Shown in pieces: positions 1-8,922 of a stretch of DNA of 64,000 bases. Made by a program: the position numbers and the translations under genes. Below the pieces are notes generated by a model. It had not been told where the DNA came from and ran no database searches. It was given only the letters and a program-made list of their open reading frames with translations. Origin of the DNA: an uncultured Muribaculaceae bacterium (GTDB lineage: Bacteria > Bacteroidota > Bacteroidia > Bacteroidales > Muribaculaceae); contig CANQWS010000011.1 in assembly GCA_947627615.1 (NCBI GenBank), positions 1 to 64,000 on the forward strand. The letters run 5' to 3'. Every line of letters begins with the position of its first letter. The stretch's first letter is position 1.

Positions 1-194
1 CAAGATTTTATAAAATGTTGATTTAGAACGATTAGCAAGGACAACAAAGGGCAGGATTTCGCTAACCACCAGAACGGGCCTTGTGAACCGGTAAAAGTAG
101 CGTCGCACAAGAACTCGTTGGTCTGAAAAATCACGTCATCCACCTCTTCTTCAAGCAGGTTGATACCAAAATCGCTAAGAATATTGTCTGCCAT
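1..194 (-). CDS. Conjugation protein, partial (N-terminus only)
   Basis: An open frame on the minus strand starts with ATG at 194 and runs off the left edge after 64 complete codons. The protein begins MADNILSDFGINLLEEEVDD and then reaches a hydrophobic stretch (residues about 43-57), which suggests a membrane protein. It lies 45 bases downstream of the preceding transfer gene in the same orientation, so it is the next gene of the transfer operon. In related transfer operons a polytopic VirB6/TraJ-like protein often occupies this position, but too little is visible to confirm that. Confidence 0.65.
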   Translation of the reverse strand, partial: MADNILSDFGINLLEEEVDDVIFQTNEFLCDATFTGSQGPFWWLAKSCPLLSLLIVLNQHFIKS

Positions 195-239
195 TGAATT
201 TTGTTTATTAGTCGTTATTTATTTCTGAATCTGTCGCCC

Positions 240-971
240 TTATGGCTGGTTGACACTGTTTCCTGTCGCGCTCCAGCACGCATCGCGCCACCTGGCAAGT
301 GCCTCCGCCGCATACACGGCGTTTTTGTTTTCCCTTTCATAGCTTGATGCCAGCAGCGAGGCGGTCGTCTTGCTGTTGGCCAGATAGACGAGATAGCGCA
401 CCAGTTCCTCGTTCTTGCGCGACACGTCGGCATAGATGCTCAAATACTGCTTCTTGCGCTGCGAGTTGGGCATATACGCATCCTGTGTCGCTTTGATGGC
501 CGACTTGAACACATTGTAGTATTCCTTCCACACCGTCTGCTGACCGGGGGAACCGCCGAGCTGCAGGATGCGGTCGATGTTTTTCTTGAAGTCCGCCATC
601 TTGGAGTTGAGCTTGTCTCCCTCCGCCAGCCATGCCACATCCAGTGCGCCGCCTGTGCGGTCGGCCACGTTCAACGCCTCTATCTCGGCGCGTTTCGTCA
701 TGGCGGAGTCCAGTTTCTCCGCATCGTCCACCTGCCAGTATCCGGCGATTCCCGCCGTGGTGCGGAACGACAGCTTGTTCTTCGCCGAGGCGGTCTTCCG
801 GTAACTGTTGTGCAGGAGGGTGTAATACAGGTCCGGCGTAAGGGAGCCTGAGCCGATTTCCGCTACGGTAAACTGGTTCTGCTTGGCGGAATCATGGTTG
901 TAGGTCACGTTCTGTGCCGTGGCCGAAGCCACGCACATCCCTGTCATCAGATATAGCATCAGTAGTCTCAT
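240..971 (-). CDS. Exported conjugation-operon protein, function unknown
   Basis: A 243-residue protein with a signal peptide (residues 1-19, cleavage after ATAQ) and an otherwise soluble, helix-rich body. Its start overlaps the stop of the upstream gene by four bases (968-971), which indicates translational coupling inside the transfer operon. I do not recognise a named family with certainty. A periplasmic protein of this size among VirB-like genes could be a mating-apparatus component. The C-terminal segment (ALARWRDACW) resembles the C-terminal motif of the neighbouring protein (IIEDAFGRWRQSGL) and of the 844-residue protein (ILDESFARWMNGAG), so the three may share a C-terminal structural element. 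Confidence 0.75.
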   Translation of the reverse strand: MRLLMLYLMTGMCVASATAQNVTYNHDSAKQNQFTVAEIGSGSLTPDLYYTLLHNSYRKTASAKNKLSFRTTAGIAGYWQVDDAEKLDSAMTKRAEIEALNVADRTGGALDVAWLAEGDKLNSKMADFKKNIDRILQLGGSPGQQTVWKEYYNVFKSAIKATQDAYMPNSQRKKQYLSIYADVSRKNEELVRYLVYLANSKTTASLLASSYERENKNAVYAAEALARWRDACWSATGNSVNQP

Positions 972-1708
972 TTCCTGTTCCTGTATGGGTTAAGCCCGCT
1001 CTGCCGCCACCGCCCGAAGGCGTCCTCTATGATGAGCGACCGTGAACGGGGTGTGTAAATACTTTCTTTCCAATAGCCTATCCGAACTTGAATGTATCTC
1101 CATGTGTCGAAATAGGCGGCATTGAGCAGTTTCTTGATGTTGTCAAGGCTCGTGTTGATGCTCTCCAGCACAAGCATGAGGTCGGATGTCGAGCACGCGG
1201 CGGCTCCCGTGGCGTACAGCACAAGGTCACTGACCGAGCGGTACAGCCCCTTGCCCTCGGCCGATATGCGGTCGATGCACCTCAGGCTTATCCGTATGAT
1301 GACGGTGTCCTGCAGGGCGAGCCTGTTGCGTTTCAGCACCTTGGAGTTGTAGTCTTCGAGCAGTTTCTTGTAGTCGCCGATGCGGTCGCTCACCGTCTGA
1401 TAGGTGGAATACACGTTCATGGAGGTGCGGAGCGACTGGTACAGCACGTCTATCACATCGAAAGCCCTGGTGTATTTGTCAAGGTCGAAGTTCAGCACCT
1501 TGTAGTCTTCCGCCGCTTTCGCGCTGTACTCGTGCAGCAGGTTGTTGCTCTGTTCCAGCGTGGCACGGGCGAGAAGCAGGCTGCGCTGGTTCTTGTGGTC
1601 GGCGATATACGCTTCCACGGAGGCCACGTCGAAGCCCCATTGCGCCCTGACGACAGCCGGCATTGCCAGCATCATCAGCGTAAGCAGTATGTGGATTTGC
1701 ATTTTCAT
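968..1708 (-). CDS. Exported coiled-coil conjugation protein, VirB5/TrbJ-like by position
   Basis: A 246-residue protein. The ATG at 1708 is preferred because it opens a clear signal peptide (MKMQIHILLTLMMLAMPAVV, then RAQ) and forms an ATGA overlap with the stop of the upstream gene at 1705-1707. The mature part is helical and coiled-coil-like with few cysteines. Secreted helical proteins in this operon position resemble VirB5/TrbJ in size and layout. That is inference from architecture, not a family match. The end carries the FGRWRQSGLNPYRNRK motif, similar to the C-termini of the flanking proteins. Confidence 0.75.
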   Translation of the reverse strand: MKMQIHILLTLMMLAMPAVVRAQWGFDVASVEAYIADHKNQRSLLLARATLEQSNNLLHEYSAKAAEDYKVLNFDLDKYTRAFDVIDVLYQSLRTSMNVYSTYQTVSDRIGDYKKLLEDYNSKVLKRNRLALQDTVIIRISLRCIDRISAEGKGLYRSVSDLVLYATGAAACSTSDLMLVLESINTSLDNIKKLLNAAYFDTWRYIQVRIGYWKESIYTPRSRSLIIEDAFGRWRQSGLNPYRNRK

Positions 1709-4239
1709 TCGGTCGGTTCCTCCATATATCTGTAATTGCGGCTTCCGGCACCGTTCATCCAACGGGCGAAGCTCTCGTCAAGAATCGTGCGCCTGCGTCC
1801 CTGCTCGTCGTTGATGTAGGGGGCGGCATTTTTCAGCACGTCGATGATGGACAGCTTGTAGTGCATCATCTTCTCAAGGCACACGAGGTCGGCATAGATG
1901 CGTGTCAGGCGGCTGTCCACCTCACGCGCTATCTCCAGTCTGTCCGAAGACCACAGCAGGTGGTAGGTGTCGCCGCTGTTGTCCTGCTCCACCGGCTCGT
2001 TCCTGATATATTCGGTGCTGACGGTACAGGAGGGATAGTCCCTCGCTATCTCCGAGATGCGGGCGTTCACTGTGGCGGCGTTCTCCCTGTCGCTCTTGTC
2101 CGGGTCGAGCTGCAGCACGTCCACTACCTGCGTGTCGCTGTAATCCGCCGTCAGCGTCCATTCTATCTGCATGATGGCCCTGTGTATCTTGATGCCGAGG
2201 AAATATTTCGGCTTGCGGGCGATGCTCAGCGTGGCCTTGAACGTAATCACGGCGTCCATGCTCCCGGAGGTGGCGGTGCGCACATAGGTGTAGCCCTCCC
2301 AGTGTCCCTCTCCCTGCCAGGTGAGGTCGAAGGCGGTCTTGCAGTCGTTCATGATGGCGGGGATGCGGTAGTAGTCATCGGTGGGCACGTCCTCGCCACC
2401 GGCGGCTTCCTCACGCGCAGCCCGCAGGTCAATGAGTTTCTGTCTGAAGCCCTCCTGCTGGCGTGTCAGTTCCTCTATCCGGCTCTTGTTGGCGTTGTAC
2501 TGCTGGCGCAGTACCGCCGCTTCCTCCACGGTGGCATTGGCTATCCGGCTTATCAGCGACCGGTTCTCGGCATTCAAGATGTCTATCTGTGCCTGAAGCT
2601 CCGCAATGCGGTTGTTGTATTCCGTTTCCAGACGGTCAAACTCCGACAGGTCGAGGCTGTTGTCCGTCAGCGTGGTCTGCATGGCGCACTCCTTGGAGTG
2701 GCCGTTGAGCGAACCGCCGCAGCTACGGCACTTGTACTGCGTGTTTCCCTGCGATATGGTGAACCCGTCATGGCAGGTCACGGAGATAATCACGCTCTCC
2801 GTGCCTTTCATCTTGGCTTCGTCGGTCGCCTGGTAATAGTTCTTGGCATCCGAACCGATGTAATAGACATATCCTTCCTCGTTGTCGTTGAACTCCGACA
2901 GCCGGGCCTGCATCTGCCGTTGGAAGGTGCCCAGATCCATCGAATAGGAATCGAACACATCCTCATATATCTCTTCCGTCCGGTTCCAGCTCTTGGTGAC
3001 ACGGATGGAATAGGCGTAGGACTTGGCGTACTGCCTGTTCTTCTTTGACAGTATGTATGCGTAGCGGGAATAGGAGATGGAATAATGGAAGCCGTCGCCC
3101 GATGCGTTCATCTGCCTGACCTTATTTCTCGACCATCCGGCGTAGCTCTCCGAGTTGGAGAGTATCTGCTCCGTCTGTGCCGACGAGGGGTAGAAGTCCG
3201 CGTCGGTGGTATTGACGCGTGTCCACGCGCCGCCGTAAAGGATGCTGTTGTCATCCGTGGGAGGCATGTAGTCACAAAGTGTCTCGCTGCCGCTGTCACG
3301 GCGGTAGATATACCAACGCTGGATGTAATACTGTCCCATCGTCTCACGGAGATAGTCGGTCATCCACGAGGTCATGTTGTAGCTGTCTATACTGAACAGC
3401 CGGGCCACGTTTTCCGGGCCGCCGACCATCGAGAGCAGGGTGCCGCCGAGGTCATGCTCAAGTGCCTTGTAGAATCCGTAGCTGCTCTCCGCAGCGTTCA
3501 CGATGGCGGTGACGTTCCCCTTGGCGATGTCATTGAACGAACTGCCGCCGAGCAGTGCCTCCATCATGTTCTCGGCTCCCGCACCGGCTATGCTGACTCC
3601 CATGTCGTACAGGGTGTTTACATCGGATTTGAGATTTTCCTTGTTGAAATGGTTGGGAATACTGCCGAGGTCGTCGAAGAACCTGCGCCAGTCCACGCTG
3701 CCGCCGTCGGCAAGGTCGAACAGGGGCTGGAACTGAGGGGCGAGCTGCAGGAACACCACGTCACGGAAAGACAGCGAGCTGTTGGTAACGATGGACTCGA
3801 ACTGCATGCAGAGCGTCTCCACCTCATGGCAGACCTTGAACAGGTAGCTGCCCCAGTAGAGCGCGGTCTGGGGCGAACGGAGCATCATGCCCGCGACAGT
3901 CCATATCTTCGGCATGATCTTCGCGCTCACCAGTGAATAGATGCGGCGGTAGTAATAGTTTTCCGTGGCACTGCTCCAGATGCCGAGGTCGGTCAACGCC
4001 TTGCGGTCAAGATACTTGGACATGAAGATGCCGGCCGTGGCGACTTCCGCCGCGCTGTAACGGTCGAGTATCTTCCTGACCTGTTCGCTGTAATACATTT
4101 CCGTGGCCGTCTCCGTGCCGAAAGCGGCGGTCATGGCGGCCACCGTTTTCTTGTCGTAGTTGACGGAATACCACACCGAGGCCGCAGCGTCGGACGCTAC
4201 GGTCAGCAGTACGGTCAATATGATCAGGAGGCGGTTCAT
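1705..4239 (-). CDS. Large exported protein of the transfer operon (844 aa)
   Basis: It starts with a signal peptide (MNRLLIILTVLLTVASDAAA). The first half is rich in Tyr and Asn and contains moderately hydrophobic helices. Around residues 500-520 there is a small Cys cluster (CRSCGG followed by CAM), which could bind zinc or form disulphides. It is followed by a long predicted coiled coil (about residues 535-610) rich in Glu, Arg and Gln. The C-terminus ends in LDESFARWMNGAG, echoing the two smaller exported proteins downstream. It lies between the small winged-helix gene and those proteins in a continuous operon. I recognise no catalytic motif. It may be a structural component of the mating channel or surface complex of Bacteroidales ICEs. 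Confidence 0.8.
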   Translation of the reverse strand: MNRLLIILTVLLTVASDAAASVWYSVNYDKKTVAAMTAAFGTETATEMYYSEQVRKILDRYSAAEVATAGIFMSKYLDRKALTDLGIWSSATENYYYRRIYSLVSAKIMPKIWTVAGMMLRSPQTALYWGSYLFKVCHEVETLCMQFESIVTNSSLSFRDVVFLQLAPQFQPLFDLADGGSVDWRRFFDDLGSIPNHFNKENLKSDVNTLYDMGVSIAGAGAENMMEALLGGSSFNDIAKGNVTAIVNAAESSYGFYKALEHDLGGTLLSMVGGPENVARLFSIDSYNMTSWMTDYLRETMGQYYIQRWYIYRRDSGSETLCDYMPPTDDNSILYGGAWTRVNTTDADFYPSSAQTEQILSNSESYAGWSRNKVRQMNASGDGFHYSISYSRYAYILSKKNRQYAKSYAYSIRVTKSWNRTEEIYEDVFDSYSMDLGTFQRQMQARLSEFNDNEEGYVYYIGSDAKNYYQATDEAKMKGTESVIISVTCHDGFTISQGNTQYKCRSCGGSLNGHSKECAMQTTLTDNSLDLSEFDRLETEYNNRIAELQAQIDILNAENRSLISRIANATVEEAAVLRQQYNANKSRIEELTRQQEGFRQKLIDLRAAREEAAGGEDVPTDDYYRIPAIMNDCKTAFDLTWQGEGHWEGYTYVRTATSGSMDAVITFKATLSIARKPKYFLGIKIHRAIMQIEWTLTADYSDTQVVDVLQLDPDKSDRENAATVNARISEIARDYPSCTVSTEYIRNEPVEQDNSGDTYHLLWSSDRLEIAREVDSRLTRIYADLVCLEKMMHYKLSIIDVLKNAAPYINDEQGRRRTILDESFARWMNGAGSRNYRYMEEPTE

Positions 4240-4260
4240 GCTTGCAGTCAGTTTGTCGTT

Positions 4261-4563
4261 TTATTTCCCTTTCTTCACCGTCCCTGTCTTGAGGAAGCGG
4301 TATTTGCCGGAAGTGCAGCCGTCGTTGGCGGGTGTGTACTCCACATATCCGCGTGACTGCAGTTCCTCGCTGGCGGATTTCATCGCCGTGACGCTGTAAC
4401 CGCTGACAAGACTGAGCAATGCGGCCGGATTGATGCTGATCGTTTCCTGGCGGTCACGCTTGTGACGGTAAAGCAGGTAAAAGAACAGCACGGTGGCTTC
4501 CTTGCTGAAATTGTTGTTGTCGCAATCGCGCCAAAATTCCTCAATGAGTTTGTTCTCGTTCAT
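4261..4563 (-). CDS. Small winged-helix-like protein in the transfer operon
   Basis: A 100-residue soluble protein. Residues about 35-90 look like a winged-helix fold: a helix bearing SINPAALLSLV, a second helix SVTAMKSASEELQSRGYVEY, and a wing ending GKYRFLKTG. The N-terminal part (LIEEFWRDCDNNNFSKEATV) resembles the start of replication-initiator or DnaD-like winged helices in mobile elements. It sits 12 bases downstream of the TraG ATPase gene and 21 bases upstream of the 844-residue protein gene, so it is co-transcribed with transfer genes. It could be an autoregulator of transfer. No function is proven. Confidence 0.7.
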   Translation of the reverse strand: MNENKLIEEFWRDCDNNNFSKEATVLFFYLLYRHKRDRQETISINPAALLSLVSGYSVTAMKSASEELQSRGYVEYTPANDGCTSGKYRFLKTGTVKKGK

Positions 4564-4575
4564 AATGAATGTTGT

Positions 4576-7143
4576 TTATGGGTTATTTTTATCGTTCCTT
4601 GTGGGCAGGTTGAGCACATGGCCGACCTTATGCACCCGTCGGGCAAATTCCAACGGGGCGGCGATGCCGGAGTTGTCCCAGTCACGGCAATATCTTTCGA
4701 TAGCATCCTGATGGCTGCACCCTAATTCCGACTTGTAGAGTTTGAGGGCATCTTTCTCAGCACGCTCGGTGGTATAGGTCATGTAGCACTCGTGCGATTC
4801 CTCCACACCGTACACGCCGCTGGTCGATCCTCTGCGGATGAACACCTCGCGGAAGAAAGAGCGTCCTTCCTTGTTGTCAAGCCTGTTGATGGTAAAAATC
4901 TTCTTGCAGTCCACATCGGTGAGTCCGAGGATGGCTTTGATATTGTCGAAGCGTTCACGGAATTTGCTCTGGTCAAGCAGCATCACCACATCGGAATTGT
5001 TGATGATGGCCTCCTTCACAATCTCACTGCCGATGATGTCCTGTATCTCCTGTGTCACGACACCGACCGATGCCCAGAACTTACGGGCCGTCTTGTAGAG
5101 GTACTTGATGTATTCGGCCATGAGCGGGGTGGCGATGGCTTTCCACGCCTCTTCGATCACAAGGACCTTACGGTTCTTTTTCAGACGCATCTTCTGCAGA
5201 AAGACATCCATGATAATCAGCGTGACTATCGGGAACAGCGTGGCATCATCCTTGATTGCGTCAATCTCGAACACGATAAAGGTCTCATCAAACAGGGTGC
5301 TGTCCATGTTCTCGTTCAGCGTGGTCTCGTGGCTGCCGCCCTTATAGAAATCCCGAAGCTGGTAATTGAGGTCTGCCGTGTCAATGCCTTTCAGTTCGTT
5401 CTCGGTGATAATCTCCGGGATGCGGACGACGGCGAAGTCGAAAAACGAGTTGAACGAAAGCGGCGCATCAATTTTACCCGTAAAGTAACTGCGGTAGTAT
5501 TCCTCGATAGCCTGTCCGATAAGTCTGTCCTCCGTCTTTGTCACAATGCCTTCCGAGCCTTTCCATATCTGCAGGATAAGATTCTTGAGGAAGTTGATTT
5601 TCTCGATGTTTATCTCTTCCTTGGTAATCTTAAACGGGTTCATGGTGATGGGTTTTTCCTCGGTATAGGAAATGTACTTGCCGCCGAGATACTCGCATAG
5701 TCCCTCGTAGGAGTTTCCCGTATCGACCATCACGACATCCGTTCCTTGCTCATGAAGCTGCCTCACGACGGAGTTCATGTGGAAGCTCTTGCCGCTTCCC
5801 GATGGTCCTAAACAGAAGAAATTGGAGTTGTCGGTCATCTTGACCTTACCCTCCTTGCCGGTGATGTCGATGGCTACGGGCATCCCTTTCCGGTCAGTAT
5901 AGTATATCTTCAGCGGGGTGTCCTCGCTGCGCTGCACATGCTCCTTATACATAAGGCAGGTGGCGGCGTCCGACAGGGTGAGAAAACGGTCGTACTCGGG
6001 ATCCATGTTGTAGCAGTTGCCGGGAAACGAGTTCACGAACAGCTCAAGCTGGTTGTAGGCACGCTTGGAGATATGGATGCCCATGCGCCCGAACATGTTT
6101 TCAAGATGGTTCACGGGCTTCTGCATATCTGCATTACGTGGACAGCATACAACGAGGTTGAAGTGTGTATATACAAGCTGCTTGCCCTCGCGTGCCACCA
6201 CTTCCTGCACCTGCTTGATGTCCTCCACGGCAATCTGGTTGCTCGGATTGGGGATGGAGGCGTGACGGTTTTTCTTCTTTTCAAGAGCGGAAAGTTCCCG
6301 CTTTTGGTTGGGAATGAAAATCATCTGGTTGTAGATGACGGTCTCGGCTTCCGGGATACTGTCGATGGCGGACATGAGGTCAAGGGGCATCCCTGTGTTG
6401 TTCACCTCCACATTGGTGAAAGGACGGACAAGGGAAGGAAGCCCGGCACAGTCCACATCGACAAGGGAGAACACGCGACATTTGCGGTCACCCATGCCGA
6501 TGCCCTCGTCATCTACCTTGAAATTATTCATGGTGACGACCGGACTGTTGAAGTCCAGCGTGAAATACCGGTCAACATAGCTGTCACATTCGTCGGCCGT
6601 CAGGAACCTCACCTTCATGCCGCCGTCACGCAACTGGTCCTTCACCTTGCGTATCTTCACAAGGAAATCCTTCCATTTTTTCAAATCGAAGGAATACAGC
6701 TTCCCTTTCTTCGATTCCTGCGTTATGACGAGACAGGTGCGCGTATCGGTATAGGGACGGCCTTCAAAATAGGAGAAATAGGATCTTGACAGGAACTCCT
6801 TTTCCTTTGCGTCCGCCTGTACGAACCCACGGCGGGAGAACACATCCTGCTTGTGTATGGCATAGCCCTCGCCGAGGGTCTGTACCACTGCCGAGAACAG
6901 ATGGCAGAAATCGTAATAGCGGTCGGCATCGGCAGAATACTTCTGCACGGGATTTTCTATTTCAAGTATGGCAGAATACTCGCCGGTCTTGGTGTAGATG
7001 ACACCAATGCCGTCATTGTCCTCCACGGAGAAATAGATGTCATGGAAGACACGCTTGCGTTTGCCTCCCGTTCCGAAAGCGGCCACCGAGATTGCCATAC
7101 CGATCAGGATAGCCGCGAAAAACAGTATCACATACCAGGTCAT
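4576..7143 (-). CDS. traG: TraG-family conjugative transposon ATPase (VirB4-like)
   Basis: An 855-residue ATPase that powers the type IV secretion channel used in conjugation; the family is the Bacteroidales TraG group, related to VirB4. One N-terminal transmembrane helix (residues about 3-23) anchors it. A DUF3875-like N-terminal region (VFHDIYFSVEDNDGIGVIYT) follows. The P-loop GPSGSGKS is at residues 446-453 and the Walker B strand (KVLVIEEAWKAI) near 660. The length is normal for the family. It is five bases downstream of the fimbrillin-like lipoprotein gene and part of the same operon. It should sit at the inner membrane with the DUF4133 and DUF4134 proteins, which are VirB3- and VirB2-like partners. 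Confidence 0.95.
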   Translation of the reverse strand: MTWYVILFFAAILIGMAISVAAFGTGGKRKRVFHDIYFSVEDNDGIGVIYTKTGEYSAILEIENPVQKYSADADRYYDFCHLFSAVVQTLGEGYAIHKQDVFSRRGFVQADAKEKEFLSRSYFSYFEGRPYTDTRTCLVITQESKKGKLYSFDLKKWKDFLVKIRKVKDQLRDGGMKVRFLTADECDSYVDRYFTLDFNSPVVTMNNFKVDDEGIGMGDRKCRVFSLVDVDCAGLPSLVRPFTNVEVNNTGMPLDLMSAIDSIPEAETVIYNQMIFIPNQKRELSALEKKKNRHASIPNPSNQIAVEDIKQVQEVVAREGKQLVYTHFNLVVCCPRNADMQKPVNHLENMFGRMGIHISKRAYNQLELFVNSFPGNCYNMDPEYDRFLTLSDAATCLMYKEHVQRSEDTPLKIYYTDRKGMPVAIDITGKEGKVKMTDNSNFFCLGPSGSGKSFHMNSVVRQLHEQGTDVVMVDTGNSYEGLCEYLGGKYISYTEEKPITMNPFKITKEEINIEKINFLKNLILQIWKGSEGIVTKTEDRLIGQAIEEYYRSYFTGKIDAPLSFNSFFDFAVVRIPEIITENELKGIDTADLNYQLRDFYKGGSHETTLNENMDSTLFDETFIVFEIDAIKDDATLFPIVTLIIMDVFLQKMRLKKNRKVLVIEEAWKAIATPLMAEYIKYLYKTARKFWASVGVVTQEIQDIIGSEIVKEAIINNSDVVMLLDQSKFRERFDNIKAILGLTDVDCKKIFTINRLDNKEGRSFFREVFIRRGSTSGVYGVEESHECYMTYTTERAEKDALKLYKSELGCSHQDAIERYCRDWDNSGIAAPLEFARRVHKVGHVLNLPTRNDKNNP

Positions 7144-7148
7144 GACGT

Positions 7149-8615
7149 TCAGAATAGGTAAAACAGTCTTGTTTTCATATCGCTATGCTCCTTGGAATTG
7201 TAGGCGGTGACGAACCATTCGGTCATGTCTATCGAATAAAAGGTGTCCTCGCCGGATTCGCTGGAGGTGGCATAAATGCCTTCCGGCATCTTGAAAAAGG
7301 CAGGCATGCTGTCCTTGTGCTTTTCAAGATGGTAGGCAAGCCGGGCCATCTCCGCAAGCGACGGTATGTAGGCCGACGGCAGCACACGCTTTTCCTGGAA
7401 GTTCTTGAGGGCATGGCTGTCCGCATGGCGGAGTATGCCCTGTGTGAGTGCGGCTCCGTCGTCGAATCCCAATGCACAACTGCCCGGATAGCGGATGCGG
7501 GGACTGAACACGATATGTTCCTCATCCTCCTGCAGCTGTCCGAAATAGCCCTCACGCAACTTGCCGTCAGCCGTATCGAAGATATGGCCGGTTCGGAAAG
7601 ACTTCTTCCCGAACCAGTTGCTCGTGCTGTTATCGTCTAAGGCGACTGCCTTACCATGTCGTCCGTCTGTCTGGATGACCCAGGCAAGGGTATTCTCATC
7701 GAATTTGGAAGTCAGAGTACCGTCCCTTTGCAGGAAATGTCCGATGCGGACAGAATCTGTGCCAAAGACAGACGGTCTCTCAAACGGATGCCTGGTATCT
7801 ACCCAGCTGCTGCCTACGGACAATTTGCCATCGCTGACATGAAGTCGCAGTTCGGTGATGCTTCCACGTCTCAGAGGCGGTAGCGTGGTGGATATGGACA
7901 ACTTCTTCCCGTTGACTTTGAGGAATATTTGTATCTCTCCGGAATCCTCCGTAGGAATGAGGTTGAAGTCATGCGGGATGCCGTTGTTCAAGAGGCAGTC
8001 CTTGTTTGGAGAACATACATTGCCGGCATCGACACGTGTTCCGGCCAGTTTTCCCTTAAGCGGAATAAGGAAGGCCGCTGTTGAAACGCAGTCCCCCTGT
8101 ATCTCCAGAATCTGCATCACGTCACTGATATTGTCGCTTTTCAGTATCAGGCGCAGCAGTGCGGTAAGTTCTTCTAATTTCATTGTAATCTTTGTTTTGT
8201 CATTTGTCTGTGTCACGGATTGGATCTGTCCGGCAAGTCTTTCGCCGAGCGGATGGCTAATCGTAACAGTGTCGGCCGGATGCAGTGACGGAAGGAACGG
8301 ATAACAGACAAGGGGTGATGCCGTGCTGTCAGCCAAAACAGGGACAGTGGGCTTGAATAGCTTGCCGTCGAAACGGAACTCCACGGCTTTGCCGCCCTCC
8401 ATGCCGTCAAGCCATACGGCAAGCGAGCCTATGGCTTCCAGTTCGTCCTTTGTCCGCCCCGTGACCTCTATCTCAAGGGGCTTGGACATCTTCGACCAAC
8501 TGTCTTTCACCTTTTCCGCCGTTTGGTGGGCGGACAATGCGTCCCCTTTACGGGTGTTCCCCGAACATCCGGCAAGGAACAAGGCAAGAAACAATATCAA
8601 TCCGCAGTGTCTCAT
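7149..8615 (-). CDS. Fimbrillin-like lipoprotein with a C-terminal DUF1566-like domain
   Basis: A 488-residue lipoprotein: the signal sequence ends in the lipobox LFLAGC (Cys16). The N-terminal half has the look of fimbrillin-type beta-sandwich proteins, with a buried segment (KITMKLEELTALLRLILKSD) at the place where fimbrillins have their conserved FKHALA-type strand. The C-terminal ~130 residues (from about IVFSPRIRYPG to the end) resemble DUF1566/formylglycine-fold domains seen on Bacteroidetes surface proteins (IPSLAEMARLAYHLEK, YATSSE). It lies between traG and the DUF4133 gene with only 3-5 base gaps, so it is a transfer-operon gene. A surface-adhesion role during mating is plausible but is inference; the domain calls are by eye. 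Confidence 0.65.
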   Translation of the reverse strand: MRHCGLILFLALFLAGCSGNTRKGDALSAHQTAEKVKDSWSKMSKPLEIEVTGRTKDELEAIGSLAVWLDGMEGGKAVEFRFDGKLFKPTVPVLADSTASPLVCYPFLPSLHPADTVTISHPLGERLAGQIQSVTQTNDKTKITMKLEELTALLRLILKSDNISDVMQILEIQGDCVSTAAFLIPLKGKLAGTRVDAGNVCSPNKDCLLNNGIPHDFNLIPTEDSGEIQIFLKVNGKKLSISTTLPPLRRGSITELRLHVSDGKLSVGSSWVDTRHPFERPSVFGTDSVRIGHFLQRDGTLTSKFDENTLAWVIQTDGRHGKAVALDDNSTSNWFGKKSFRTGHIFDTADGKLREGYFGQLQEDEEHIVFSPRIRYPGSCALGFDDGAALTQGILRHADSHALKNFQEKRVLPSAYIPSLAEMARLAYHLEKHKDSMPAFFKMPEGIYATSSESGEDTFYSIDMTEWFVTAYNSKEHSDMKTRLFYLF

Positions 8616-8618
8616 TTT

Positions 8619-8918
8619 TCAAATCTTTTTTGAACAGGTGTAAACGAATATCCCTTTGTCTGTTTTTTTGGTGTGAAGCCCTTTGCGCTGTTTCACCATG
8701 ATTAAACCGGCTCCCGTGCTGACTGCCATAACCAGTACGACAAGTCCGGCGAGAAAGCCCAGCACACAGTAGCCGATTATGAATCCGACTATCGCACCTC
8801 CCGCTGCTCCGGCAGCCCAGTAGATGTACCGGCCCTGGATACCCAGGAATTCAAGAGGCTTCTGAAGCCCCTTGAAAACCGGGTATGCAGTATAGCCGTT
8901 GTCTGCGTTCTCTGCCAT
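8619..8918 (-). CDS. DUF4133 family conjugal transfer protein (TraF/VirB3-like)
   Basis: A 99-residue protein beginning MAENADNGYTAYPVFKGLQK, with two adjacent transmembrane helices (about residues 28-75) and a basic C-terminal tail. This is the pattern of the DUF4133 family (TraF in CTnDOT-type elements), regarded as VirB3-like. The ATG at 8918 is preferred to a longer frame from 8966 because the extension would overlap the upstream DUF4134 gene and has no family character. It lies four bases downstream of that gene and just upstream of the lipoprotein gene. It probably pairs with TraG at the inner membrane. Confidence 0.9.
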   Translation of the reverse strand: MAENADNGYTAYPVFKGLQKPLEFLGIQGRYIYWAAGAAGGAIVGFIIGYCVLGFLAGLVVLVMAVSTGAGLIMVKQRKGLHTKKTDKGIFVYTCSKKI

Positions 8919-8922
8919 AAGG

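Noticed and set aside
1861-3048. Long plus-strand frame (395 codons) opposite the 844-residue transfer protein
   Set aside because: It is antisense to a gene with a signal peptide, operon overlaps and a coiled coil; its composition (many His, Val, Arg) is typical of a shadow frame in GC-rich DNA.
4792-5700. Plus-strand frame of 302 codons opposite traG
   Set aside because: Antisense to the highly conserved ATPase domain; no motif or promoter.
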